Part shown: piece by piece, positions 7,707 through 16,375 of the stretch
How positions within the stretch are numbered: the stretch's first letter is position 1
How the letters are laid out: the number at the start of each line of letters is the position of its first letter
Assembly: GCA_025998875.1 (NCBI GenBank)
Contig: AP024675.1
Location: 186,001 to 250,000, forward strand
Direction of reading: 5' to 3'
DNA length: 64,000 bases
From: Bacteroidota bacterium
GTDB lineage: Bacteria > Bacteroidota > Rhodothermia > JANXDC01
Notes under the pieces: model-generated
Told to the model about the DNA's origin: nothing
Seen by the model: only the letters and a program-made list of their open reading frames with translations
Database searches by the model: none
Position numbers and translations under genes: made by a program

Positions 7707-8702
7707 ATGCTCAACACGGATTCCGCCCTCCTCCTTCGCCTAGAAGATCTGCAGGCGCCCATCGCTACGGAACTGAAGGCCTTCGAGCGCTACTTCCGGG
7801 AGGCGATGCGCACCCCGGTCCGGCTCCTGGATCTCATCCTGCAGTACGTCCTGCGCCAGAAGGGCAAGCGCATCCGCCCGATGCTTGTCTTTCTGTCGGC
7901 CAAGGCCTGCGGCCGCATCACGGAGAGCACCTATCATGCCGCCGCGCTCATAGAGCTGCTTCATACAGCCACGCTGATCCACGACGACGTGGTGGACGCA
8001 TCGGATCTGCGGCGGGGGTGGTTTTCCGTTCGCGCCCTCTGGAAGAGCAAGGTCGCCGTGCTGGTGGGGGACTTCCTGCTGGCCCGGGGCCTGTTGCTGG
8101 CCGTGGAAAACGGCCAGTTTCGGCTCCTGGAAATCGTCTCCGATGCCGTGCGTCGCATGAGCGAAGGGGAGCTGCTGCAGTTGGAGCGAAGCCGCGGCCT
8201 GGACATCGATGAGGCCACCTACTATCGGATCATCGCAGATAAAACCGGAAGCCTCATCGCCGCCAGCATGGCCTCCGGGGCGGCCAGCGCCACAGATGAT
8301 GCGGAGCTGGTAGGTCGCTTCCAGCGAGCCGGGGAGCTGGTGGGCATGGCCTTTCAAATCCGAGATGACCTGCTCGATCTGCAGGGGCAAGGGGGTAAGC
8401 CGCAGGGCAATGACCTGCGCGACCACAAGCTCACCCTACCCTTTATCTACGCCCTGCGTCAGGCCTCTTCGGAGGAACGTCGGGCGGTGTTGGGCTTGCT
8501 CCGCCGCGGCCGGCTTGGCCCCCGGGAGCTGGAACGCCTTATCCGATTTGCCCACGAACACGGGGGTATCGCCTATGCGGAGGAGCGCATGCGCTTCTTT
8601 GCCGATCAGGCCGTACAACTTCTTCTGGAGGCCCTTCCCCTGGATCCGACCCGCGAGGCCCTGCTGGGTCTGATCCGCTTCATGGTGGAGCGAGATCGCT
8701 AA
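7707..8702 (+). CDS. ispB: Polyprenyl (octaprenyl-type) diphosphate synthase
   Basis: The 331-residue trans-prenyltransferase has both Asp-rich motifs: LIHDDVVDASD (first) and FQIRDDLLDLQG (second). It also has the GKRIRPMLVFLSAKA substrate-binding segment and VGDFLLARGL. It condenses isopentenyl diphosphate onto an allylic starter to make the long chain used for quinones. The residues before the first Asp-rich motif lack bulky aromatics, which fits a long-chain product, but exact length is not predictable here. Transcribed away from 7302-7583 and convergent with porV, whose stop codon overlaps its own. Confidence 0.9.
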   Translation: MLNTDSALLLRLEDLQAPIATELKAFERYFREAMRTPVRLLDLILQYVLRQKGKRIRPMLVFLSAKACGRITESTYHAAALIELLHTATLIHDDVVDASDLRRGWFSVRALWKSKVAVLVGDFLLARGLLLAVENGQFRLLEIVSDAVRRMSEGELLQLERSRGLDIDEATYYRIIADKTGSLIAASMASGAASATDDAELVGRFQRAGELVGMAFQIRDDLLDLQGQGGKPQGNDLRDHKLTLPFIYALRQASSEERRAVLGLLRRGRLGPRELERLIRFAHEHGGIAYAEERMRFFADQAVQLLLEALPLDPTREALLGLIRFMVERDR

Positions 8703-9799
8703 CGCCGGCTCAGATCAAGCAACAGGGAAAAGCGCATCGTATTGGCCAGCGGGTGCTGCTCCTCGAGCGTGTAGAGGTAGCTGAAATCCACCCCGAAGAT
8801 GTTGTATCGGATCCCGGCTCCGAAGGTGAGAAAGCGCCGGTTTCCGTTGTTCTTGTCCTCGTAAAAGTATCCCGTGCGCAGGGCCAGCAGCCGATTGTAC
8901 CAGTATTCCACCCCCAGCGCCAGGGTGAATTGCTGCCACAACCGGAGTCGCCCGTTGGGGGTATCCATCGGCCCCCAGCTCGTCAGCAGGGCTTTATAGA
9001 AGGGATCGGCCCGACCCGTCGTATCCCGGCGCACGAGCATCTTGTTAAAGTCGTTGGCGATCGAGAGCACATTGCGCCCCTCGGGGTCGGCCTTCCACGT
9101 GAAGGCCCAGCCCAGGCGCAGGTTGGTGGGCAGCGGATCTGCCTGGGCATTGTCGCTGTATTGAATGGCCGGACCCAGATTGGCCAGATTGGCCCCCAGG
9201 CTGAACTGACCGCTTCCGGCCCCGAGCGAAATCGGCCGAAGCCGATACAGTATCCCCAGATCGGCCGCTATGCTGGTGCCGGCCCGAGCCTCCTGCCCCT
9301 GCACAACCACCCCGGGGGTGAGATTGGAGTAGATAAACCGAAGGCCCGTACCCAGCCCGAGCCCGGGCGCGATCAGGGCACCGTAGGAGAAGCCCACGGC
9401 CAGATCATAGGAGCGGAAGGTGCCCAGAAAATTGTTGTCCGCATCCCGGTACTCGTGTTCGCCGAGGTTGAGAAAGGTCACATGCGCCCCCACCGTGCCC
9501 ACCTGGGGCAGGTGGAATTTGGCCACCAGATAATCGTAGAACAGATCCGCCTTGAATTGAGGCAACCACTGGGCATGCGTGATGCTGGCCTCCACACCCT
9601 GCTGAAAGGCCAGTCCGGCCGGGTTCCAAAACAGGGCGGCCACGTTGTCGGCCAGCGCCACCCCGGTATTGCCCATACCCGTGGCCCGGGAATCGGGCTC
9701 GATCTGCAGAAACGGCACCGCGGCCATCCCGGGCTGCGCCTGGACAGCGGGAACGATCCCCAGGAACATCAGGCCCAGCACAATTACGCCCGTACGCAT
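8699..9799 (-). CDS. porV: Type IX secretion outer-membrane protein PorV
   Basis: A 366-residue outer-membrane beta-barrel with a signal peptide ending AVQAQ. The PorV/FadL-like opening reads FLQIEPDSRATGMGNTGVAL, then NVAALFWNPAGLAF, and the chain ends in an aromatic-containing strand. In T9SS, PorV collects cargo from the Sov translocon and delivers it to the sortase PorU. The gene directly follows porU with a 26-base gap, which supports the assignment. Its stop codon overlaps that of the convergent ispB-like gene. Confidence 0.9.
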   Translation of the reverse strand: MRTGVIVLGLMFLGIVPAVQAQPGMAAVPFLQIEPDSRATGMGNTGVALADNVAALFWNPAGLAFQQGVEASITHAQWLPQFKADLFYDYLVAKFHLPQVGTVGAHVTFLNLGEHEYRDADNNFLGTFRSYDLAVGFSYGALIAPGLGLGTGLRFIYSNLTPGVVVQGQEARAGTSIAADLGILYRLRPISLGAGSGQFSLGANLANLGPAIQYSDNAQADPLPTNLRLGWAFTWKADPEGRNVLSIANDFNKMLVRRDTTGRADPFYKALLTSWGPMDTPNGRLRLWQQFTLALGVEYWYNRLLALRTGYFYEDKNNGNRRFLTFGAGIRYNIFGVDFSYLYTLEEQHPLANTMRFSLLLDLSRR

Positions 9800-9825
9800 G
9801 TATTACTCCTTCGCTGGTGGTCTCG

Positions 9826-12800
9826 TTATCGCAATATCACAAGTCGTTCCACTTTCTCCGCCTGCCCGGAACCGTCGGCCAGCTGCACACGCACCCGATA
9901 TAGATAGACCCCGCGAGCCAACGGTTCCCCGTCCGCATCCCGTCCATCCCAGGGGATCTGAAGCAGTGTCCCGGAAGCGATGATCCCCTCCTGACGCAGC
10001 ACCCGGACCAGCCGTCCGGAGAGCGTGTAAATCCGGATCTCCACGTTCAGGGGATCCCCCGGACGGTTATGTTCGAAGATAAAGCGGGTCTGCTGCCGCA
10101 TGGGGTTGGGGTAGTTGAGCAAGTTGCGAATCACCACCCGATCGGAAGAGGCCACCACAAAGCGCAGAACAGCCTCCCCCGGATTGTTGTGCACATCCCA
10201 GACCCGCACACGCAGCTCATGTTCCCCCTCTTCCAGGGGGCCAAGCCGGTACGTAATGGTGCCCTCCTGGTAGCTATCTGGTTTGCTCTGATAAAACGGG
10301 TTAAGCACCACGGCGCGGCGCTCCTCCCCATCCAGGATGGCCAGCATCTCATGTCCAACCCCTAACCCTGTAGTGTTGATCCCGCTCTCATCGCGCACAT
10401 CGGCAATAAGGAGCGGGGTGGGGTTGGTCAACCCGCCCGAAACGAAAGCGCGATCGTTCAGGTACAGGTACACCTCCGGGCCCTTGGTGTCTGGCGCCGC
10501 ATCCGGGTTGCTCCCCCCCACCACTACCCGATCGGTCACGCCCAGAGCGTCGTATTCGGCTCCCAGCGCGTAGGCCTGGATCCGACCGGGCTGATGGGCA
10601 TAGGAGATATCCCGGGGCACGACAAAACGGGCGGTGAAGCGGCCTCCGCGCGCCGTCACCACGCCGCGAAACAGCACATCGCGCCGCACCTCAAAATACC
10701 CTTCCGGCAGGTAGCGCACATCCTCGGGGGGCACGGGCAGGCGCCGAGTAGCATCGTAGACGGTGAGCAGAACCGTGCCGGAAAAACCGGGATCCGGCTC
10801 CCCGTTTACCCCCAGCACCTCCCCTTCGATTTCCACCCGATCGAGGGCTCGAAGGGGAACGGGCTCCACTTCCGGATCCCGACCATTGACGCGCCCGATG
10901 CGTACGCGTCGTTGCGGAAGCCCCAAACGCATCCCCGGATCCCCCAGAAGGGCGAACTTGCGGCTGTTGCCCTGTCTGCCCACGGCGGTGTTTTTGGTCA
11001 GCCAGTAGCTATCCCCCAATCGCAGGGGCTTACCCTCCGCATCGCGCCGGAAGAGCCGATCGAACAGCGCCACGGCCAGGCCCAGGTTGGCCGTGGTGGT
11101 ATCCGGATTCGTATAGACCACCCGCGTAGTCCCCAGCACGGCGATCGCCCCACCCCCGGGATGCACAAGCAGCTCCTCGGCCCCGCTCTGTATGTTGCCG
11201 CTGTCGAACTTGCCGAAACTACAGGTCACGGTCACAAACACGGCCAGCCGATCCCGGTTCTGCAGGCGCGAAATATCGGAAAGCTGAAAGACGCGCTCAT
11301 GCGTCCATCCCTCCGGCCCGCCGTGCCCGGTGAAGTTGACCAGCAACGTCCCCGCGTTGATGCGCTCTATGATATCCTGGGTGACCTGAGGCAGACGCCG
11401 TCCCAGCGGGGTGCTCACCGCCTCGTAGAGGCTCATGTAGATCTTGTGCACCTGTACGGCAGGATCCCGTTCCAGGAGCCGGCGCACGGTCATCTCCGCG
11501 TTCTGCAGGTGCAGATCGTAGTCCGATCCGTAGCTGGTTGGCCCATCGTCGGCCACAAACGTCACCAGGGCCCGCCAGTCCCCCCAGCTGGAGCGGTCGG
11601 TCTCATAGCGGATGAGGCGATCCACAACGCGCTGCGCCTCGGCAATGCTCTGCACGGGCAGTCTCCCCACCGCCACATCGAGCCGCTCCGGTGACTCTCC
11701 CTCGCGCCACTCCCAGAGGCCCTCGTGATCGTCCAGGAGGCCGAAATAGTCGTCGCTCGTGTACGTACGCTCCCGCACAAGAGACTCCTCGCTCTGATAG
11801 GTCAGTATCCAGTTCTGCAGCGTGGGACTGGAGATCCCCCGGTAATCGTAGTGCCCGTCACCGAAGAGGAGCGCGTAACGCGGAGCCCACTCCGAACTCG
11901 GGGCCCGATCATAGAGGAACTTGAGAAAATCCCGTATCGCCCGGGGATCGGGCACTCCTCCGGAGAACTCGTTGAGCACTTCTTCTTGATAGACCACAAG
12001 CGGCCTCAGCCCCGTAGCGCGGCGATGCTCGGCCAATCGGCCGGCGGGCTCCGCAAAAGCGCGAGGCGTGATGATCACGTAATCGGGGTATTCTCGGATA
12101 CCGTGCAGGTTCTGGTTGGCTACAGGCACGGCGTTTCCGGGCCGCAGGAACAGGCCGGCCGTGGCGTAAAAGGTGCGCACCTGACCCGCTTCGATGCGGA
12201 CCTGAAAGATCGGGCTTGCCCCGCCGGACAGGGGACGAATAAGCCGCACATCCCTGTGCTCCGTCACATCAAAAATCAGGGGCTCGGCGGAGAACCCCTC
12301 CAGGCGGAACTCCACGACCCCTTCCCTCCCCTCCGGGGAACGAAACAGGAGCGTATCCCCGGAGGCCAGAAAGCGCCGAGGATAGCTGAGCTCGACCCAG
12401 TCCAGCCATCCGGTGCCGTTAACGGGCCCGTTATACTGCAGCTCCAGCCGGGAGCGCGCCAAGTTGGCGCCGGGCAGGGAAAAGGCGGCCTCCCGCTCAT
12501 AGGCGGCCGGCCCATCGATACCGCTCAGCGCGGGCACGGGGGGAACCTGTACCCGACCCAGCAACTGACCGCTTTCGCGCAGCAGGAACTCGCTTTCCGG
12601 AATGGAGCGCGCGGCCACTTTGATTCGATACTGTATCGTCCCGCCCGGGACCAGGCCCGGCAGGGGCCGATCCCACAGCTGGCGGCTCGAAACCGTGGCA
12701 TCCAGCCGGGGGCCCAGCCACTGGGTGCCGGACTCCAGGGAGGCCTCGGCTTTTTCGATTTCCGGCTCCCAGAAGAGCAACTCGGTAAACGAAGCGGGTC

Positions 12801-13809
12801 GAAGGGGGTTCGGCTCGGCAAGGGACTGCAGTACGGTCATGCGCCGTGCCGGCGCCCCGCCGTAGGTGAGAAAATAGAAGTTTTCCCGGGAGAAGAGGTG
12901 GATCCAGTGTCTCCAGCGCCCCTGCCCGGTAAGCGGATCCTGCTCATAGCGCCACCCATAGGGCCCCCGACCGAAGAAGAGCAGGTAGTCGTTCCCATCA
13001 AATCGCCCATCGTCGAGCCCCACCGCGTAGGTGGGCACTTCCTCCAGATCCGCCGGCCGGGGGGCGCCGGCCAGGGCGGGAAGCATCTCCCCCCCGTTAC
13101 CGAAGATCCGGATGGTACGCGCGTCCACGTTGTCCGGATTGATCCCCCAGCTCTGCAGCAGAGCTCGATCGATGCGGTATATCCCCGTCCGTGTAACGGA
13201 GAATCGATACCAGGGGCCCTCGGCCAACACGCTGCGCGAAACAGCCAGATGGGGGTTGTCCGCTCTGAGCTGCGCAGAAGGTCCGTTTGGCATCTCCAGG
13301 ACCACAACCAGACGGCGATAGCGATGCATCCGTCCGTTCTCAAGCCGGAAGGGATAAAGAAGGAGCTCGGCCTTCCACTGACGACGCTCCATGCCGGGCT
13401 CGGTCAGCCGTACGGGATCCTGCGCAAGGTACGCTTTCCAGGCACCCCAGGCCTCCAAAGCCGCCGCGGGCACAGAGACCGGATCCCGCTCGGCGGCCTC
13501 AATGCGCCATCGGGGTTTCTCTGGTCCCCGAAGGAGGATCTCCTGTTCGTAGACCGGCTGCCATCCGGTACGAAGCAGCCAGCCCAGCCAGGCCTGCAGA
13601 TCCAGGACCTCCCCATCCGGCCACGGGGGAAGCTCAGGGGCCTGCCAGAGGATGCGTATAGCCTCAGGGCGGGAATCCAGAACGGAAAAGGACTGGGCTT
13701 TGCCGTACCGAAACAGACCCAGAAGGGCTATATGCAGCAATACCCACGCGCATCCGGCACACCGCATTCGGGTCCATCGCCGTCCCCCGGACGGAACTCG
13801 CTTCGGCAT
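9826..13809 (-). CDS. porU: Type IX secretion system sortase PorU
   Basis: About 1327 residues: signal peptide, a long beta-rich N-terminal half, a peptidase C25 (gingipain-like) domain, and a C-terminal beta domain ending in a T9SS sorting signal (GVYLYRVRVQ...ERLVILR). Catalytic residues are visible as His829 in NFTGHGGPEGW and Cys863 in TVTCSFGKF. PorU removes the C-terminal signal of T9SS cargo and attaches the cargo to surface lipopolysaccharide. The ATG at 13809 is chosen; 13767 is equally plausible and would give a shorter N-region before the hydrophobic core. It forms an operon with porV. Cargo in this window includes the giant protein at 35297-40663. Confidence 0.9.
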   Translation of the reverse strand: MPKRVPSGGRRWTRMRCAGCAWVLLHIALLGLFRYGKAQSFSVLDSRPEAIRILWQAPELPPWPDGEVLDLQAWLGWLLRTGWQPVYEQEILLRGPEKPRWRIEAAERDPVSVPAAALEAWGAWKAYLAQDPVRLTEPGMERRQWKAELLLYPFRLENGRMHRYRRLVVVLEMPNGPSAQLRADNPHLAVSRSVLAEGPWYRFSVTRTGIYRIDRALLQSWGINPDNVDARTIRIFGNGGEMLPALAGAPRPADLEEVPTYAVGLDDGRFDGNDYLLFFGRGPYGWRYEQDPLTGQGRWRHWIHLFSRENFYFLTYGGAPARRMTVLQSLAEPNPLRPASFTELLFWEPEIEKAEASLESGTQWLGPRLDATVSSRQLWDRPLPGLVPGGTIQYRIKVAARSIPESEFLLRESGQLLGRVQVPPVPALSGIDGPAAYEREAAFSLPGANLARSRLELQYNGPVNGTGWLDWVELSYPRRFLASGDTLLFRSPEGREGVVEFRLEGFSAEPLIFDVTEHRDVRLIRPLSGGASPIFQVRIEAGQVRTFYATAGLFLRPGNAVPVANQNLHGIREYPDYVIITPRAFAEPAGRLAEHRRATGLRPLVVYQEEVLNEFSGGVPDPRAIRDFLKFLYDRAPSSEWAPRYALLFGDGHYDYRGISSPTLQNWILTYQSEESLVRERTYTSDDYFGLLDDHEGLWEWREGESPERLDVAVGRLPVQSIAEAQRVVDRLIRYETDRSSWGDWRALVTFVADDGPTSYGSDYDLHLQNAEMTVRRLLERDPAVQVHKIYMSLYEAVSTPLGRRLPQVTQDIIERINAGTLLVNFTGHGGPEGWTHERVFQLSDISRLQNRDRLAVFVTVTCSFGKFDSGNIQSGAEELLVHPGGGAIAVLGTTRVVYTNPDTTTANLGLAVALFDRLFRRDAEGKPLRLGDSYWLTKNTAVGRQGNSRKFALLGDPGMRLGLPQRRVRIGRVNGRDPEVEPVPLRALDRVEIEGEVLGVNGEPDPGFSGTVLLTVYDATRRLPVPPEDVRYLPEGYFEVRRDVLFRGVVTARGGRFTARFVVPRDISYAHQPGRIQAYALGAEYDALGVTDRVVVGGSNPDAAPDTKGPEVYLYLNDRAFVSGGLTNPTPLLIADVRDESGINTTGLGVGHEMLAILDGEERRAVVLNPFYQSKPDSYQEGTITYRLGPLEEGEHELRVRVWDVHNNPGEAVLRFVVASSDRVVIRNLLNYPNPMRQQTRFIFEHNRPGDPLNVEIRIYTLSGRLVRVLRQEGIIASGTLLQIPWDGRDADGEPLARGVYLYRVRVQLADGSGQAEKVERLVILR

Positions 13810-13976
13810 TTTTCCGGTAACCTGACTGTAATCGGCGCAACAGCTCGATAGGCGCGTGGGCTTTTCCGGGTGCGCCAAAATAGCCGCAACCCGCCGGGAA
13901 AGTCAAGGTTTTGCCTGCTATCCCCGAATCCTCTTATCCTGTAGGCCCCTGTATCGAGGCCAGGGAGACCGAGAGG

Positions 13977-14252
13977 ATGGAGGCGACCCAAAGCGGTGCG
14001 GAGCTCTCCGTGGCGGGAACACCCGAGGAGGTGGGCACCTGCTGGTATCGGGTCTTCATAGCCCGGCAACGCTGTCTGCGGGGAGAGATCTCCTATGACG
14101 AGTACGCCCGTGAAGTAGAACGCCTCCTCCGGGCCGTCGAGAAACGCCTGAAGGAACTTAGGTGGGGTTCGGTGCCCAGGGAACTGCATCCAGCCGAACT
14201 GCTCGCCTTCATCCCCTGGGGGATCGGTCCGGGGGGAAGCAGGGAATGGTAA
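13977..14252 (+). CDS. Small hypothetical protein
   Basis: A 91-residue soluble protein rich in Glu and Arg, with a predicted helical core (EVERLLRAVEKRLKELRW) and no signal peptide or recognisable domain. The ATG at 13977 follows GGGAGACCGAGAGG and is preferred to an upstream in-frame ATG at 13911. It is divergent from porU and lies 42 bases upstream of the thioesterase gene. I do not recognise the family; a small regulatory or structural role is possible but unsupported. Confidence 0.5.
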   Translation: MEATQSGAELSVAGTPEEVGTCWYRVFIARQRCLRGEISYDEYAREVERLLRAVEKRLKELRWGSVPRELHPAELLAFIPWGIGPGGSREW

Positions 14253-14262
14253 CGGCCGTGCG

Positions 14263-14270
14263 TATCTTTG
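14263..14270 (+). promoter_or_regulatory. Bacteroidota-type -7 box upstream of thioesterase gene
   Basis: TATCTTTG matches the Bacteroidota -7 consensus TAnnTTTG exactly and lies 24 bases before the ATG at 14295, in the short gap after the previous stop. No clear TTG -33 box is seen, so this is a candidate only. Confidence 0.4.
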
Positions 14271-14294
14271 TCTGGCCAGTATAGGAAATGGAAG

Positions 14295-14831
14295 ATGAGC
14301 AAGCAGCCCAAGACCGTATCCCAGTCGCGCGTGCGCATGACCGAGCTTGTCATGCCCAACGATACCAATCCTCTGGGCAACCTCATGGGCGGCCGCCTGC
14401 TGCAGTGGATGGACGTCTGCGCGGCCATCGCCGCTCAGCGACACTCCAACCGGATCTGCGTCACGGTATCGGTCGATTCCGTGGAGTTTCGTTCGGCGAT
14501 CAAGCTGGGAGAGGTTGTCGTAATCGAGGGGGCGGTGACGAGGGCCTTTCGCACCTCTATGGAGGTGGGTCTGACGGTATATGCCGAAAACCCTTTTACC
14601 GGGGAACGGCGCCTGAGCAACCGGGCCTATTACACGTTCGTCGCGGTCGATCAGAACGGACATCCCATTCCGGTACCGGAGATCGTGCCGGAAACCCCGG
14701 AGGAAAAAGAGGAATACGAAAACGCGCTCAAGCGCCGCGAACTGCGCTTGCTCCTGGCTGGACGCCTCAAGCTCAGCGAGGCCGATAGCGCCCTGCGCGA
14801 AGACCTGTTGCGCATCCTGCACCGGGAATGA
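14295..14831 (+). CDS. Acyl-CoA thioesterase (hotdog fold, YciA/BFIT-like)
   Basis: A 178-residue single hotdog-domain protein with the active-site helix LGNLMGGRLLQWMDVCAAIAA, including the conserved Asp. The following strands read RICVTVSVDSVEFRSAIKLGE. A charged C-terminal helical extension follows the fold. It hydrolyses acyl-CoA esters in the cytoplasm; chain preference is unknown. The ATG at 14295 has AGGAAATGGAAG just upstream, unlike the in-frame codon 27 bases earlier. Its stop overlaps the next gene's start (ATGA), so the two are co-translated. Confidence 0.85.
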   Translation: MSKQPKTVSQSRVRMTELVMPNDTNPLGNLMGGRLLQWMDVCAAIAAQRHSNRICVTVSVDSVEFRSAIKLGEVVVIEGAVTRAFRTSMEVGLTVYAENPFTGERRLSNRAYYTFVAVDQNGHPIPVPEIVPETPEEKEEYENALKRRELRLLLAGRLKLSEADSALREDLLRILHRE

Positions 14832-16240
14832 AGACGGAATATCCCTTCCACCGCTACGAGCCCCTTATGGAGGATCCGGAGGCGTTCTGGGCCTGTCTGG
14901 CCCGCCCGCTACCGGCCTGCCTGTGGGTCAACCCGTACAAGACCGATCCGGAGCGCCTGTTGGCCTCCCTTCGGGAGGAGGGCTATGAGCCGGAACCCCT
15001 GGGCTGGTATCCGGGCGCCTATCGCTTACCCGGTGTAGAAAAGCCGGGCGCTACGCTGGCCTTCGTAGCCGGATGGTACTATGTGCAGGAAGAGATCGCG
15101 CTCACGGCCGTGGTGGCGCTCGACCCCCAGCCCGGGGAGCGGGTGCTCGATCTCTGCGCCGCCCCGGGGGGCAAAACCGCTCAGATCGCCCTGCGCGTGG
15201 GGCTTGAAGGCACGGTCGTGGCCAACGAGTTTCACACCCGCCGCCTTTCCAGCCTGCGTGCCACGATCGAACGTCTGGGCCTGCCCCAGGTCGTAGTCAC
15301 CCACCACGACGGAACCACTCTGCCGCTGCAAGAGGGCACCTTCGATCGGGTACTGGTCGACGCGCCCTGTTCCGGGGAGGGGACCGTGCGCAAACGCTCC
15401 TCCTCCTGGAAGGGGTACCGCCCCGCCTTCGTGGAAGCGGCTCAGCAGCTGCAGCGCCAGCTCTTGCAGCAGGCGTTGCGTCTGGTCAAGCCGGGCGGCG
15501 TGGTTGTCTACAGCACCTGCACCTATGCTCCGGAGGAAAACGAGGCCGTGCTGGATGCCGTGCTCGGCGACTGGGGTTATGTGGAGCCGTTTTCCATTCC
15601 GGGACTGCGCTTCCGCCCCGGCATCCGCCAGTGGAACGGGCGTACGTTTCGGGAGGACATCGCCCATGCCCACCGTTACTGGCCCCATCTCAACGATACG
15701 GGCGGGTTCTTCGTAGCCCGGATCCGGCGCACGGACCTGCCCATGCCGCAGGCAACGGCACGACGGCCCGAACCGGCCCGATACGACACGGCCCGCCCTT
15801 TGGAAGAAGACTCCCCCTTGCGGTGGTTTACCGAACGCTTTGGCCTGGATCGCAGTGGGCTGGCCCCCTTCCGGTTCTGGTCACGGGGCCGGGAAAAGAT
15901 CTGGATGACGCGGGCGCAGACATGGCTACCGGAAGGGGTCAATCTGCATTCGGCCGGCATAGCCCTGCTACGCCGAACCCACTACAACTACAAACCGACC
16001 ACGGCCGCCCTACAGTACTTCGGTCCGCAGATCCAGCGTAACGCGATCACGCTACAGCACCGGGATGAAGCCCGGCGTTTTGTAACCGGCCAGAGCCTGG
16101 TGTTGCCCGGCCCTGTAACCTGGGAGCCGGGATATGTGCAGGTGCGTTTTGGCCCCTATGAGCTCGGATGCGGATTGGCCAGAGGTACACAGCTACATTC
16201 CCAGATCCCCAAAGGGCTCTGGGTACTGGGGTCGGACTAA
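14828..16240 (+). CDS. RsmF/NOL1-type RNA m5C methyltransferase
   Basis: The 470-residue protein carries the Nol1/Nop2/Sun Rossmann core with the SAM-binding loop VLDLCAAPGGKTAQIA. Both catalytic cysteines are present: VDAPCSGEGTVRK (release/general base) and VYSTCTYAPEENE (nucleophile). A C-terminal PUA/RsmF-like domain (GIALLRRTHYNYKPTTAALQ onward) is also present. Such enzymes make 5-methylcytidine in 16S rRNA, as E. coli RsmF does at C1407, or in tRNA; the exact site is not deducible. Full length for RsmF-type proteins. Coupled to the thioesterase by a four-base overlap. Confidence 0.88.
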   Translation: MKTEYPFHRYEPLMEDPEAFWACLARPLPACLWVNPYKTDPERLLASLREEGYEPEPLGWYPGAYRLPGVEKPGATLAFVAGWYYVQEEIALTAVVALDPQPGERVLDLCAAPGGKTAQIALRVGLEGTVVANEFHTRRLSSLRATIERLGLPQVVVTHHDGTTLPLQEGTFDRVLVDAPCSGEGTVRKRSSSWKGYRPAFVEAAQQLQRQLLQQALRLVKPGGVVVYSTCTYAPEENEAVLDAVLGDWGYVEPFSIPGLRFRPGIRQWNGRTFREDIAHAHRYWPHLNDTGGFFVARIRRTDLPMPQATARRPEPARYDTARPLEEDSPLRWFTERFGLDRSGLAPFRFWSRGREKIWMTRAQTWLPEGVNLHSAGIALLRRTHYNYKPTTAALQYFGPQIQRNAITLQHRDEARRFVTGQSLVLPGPVTWEPGYVQVRFGPYELGCGLARGTQLHSQIPKGLWVLGSD

Positions 16241-16375
16241 GCGCACAGCCCCGCGGGCAGGAAATCCGGCCCTTCCGTCCCCCTCACCGGTCCGGACAGC
16301 ACAGCCTCCTCGGAGGAGAAACGCTACCGCCCCCCGGAAACCCAAAGACCGATCCGACAAGCACATCGGGCGGGC

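Noticed and set aside
11725-13851. Long plus-strand frame (708 codons) opposite porU
   Set aside because: A GC-rich antisense shadow of porU with no signal or domain; porU is the real gene.
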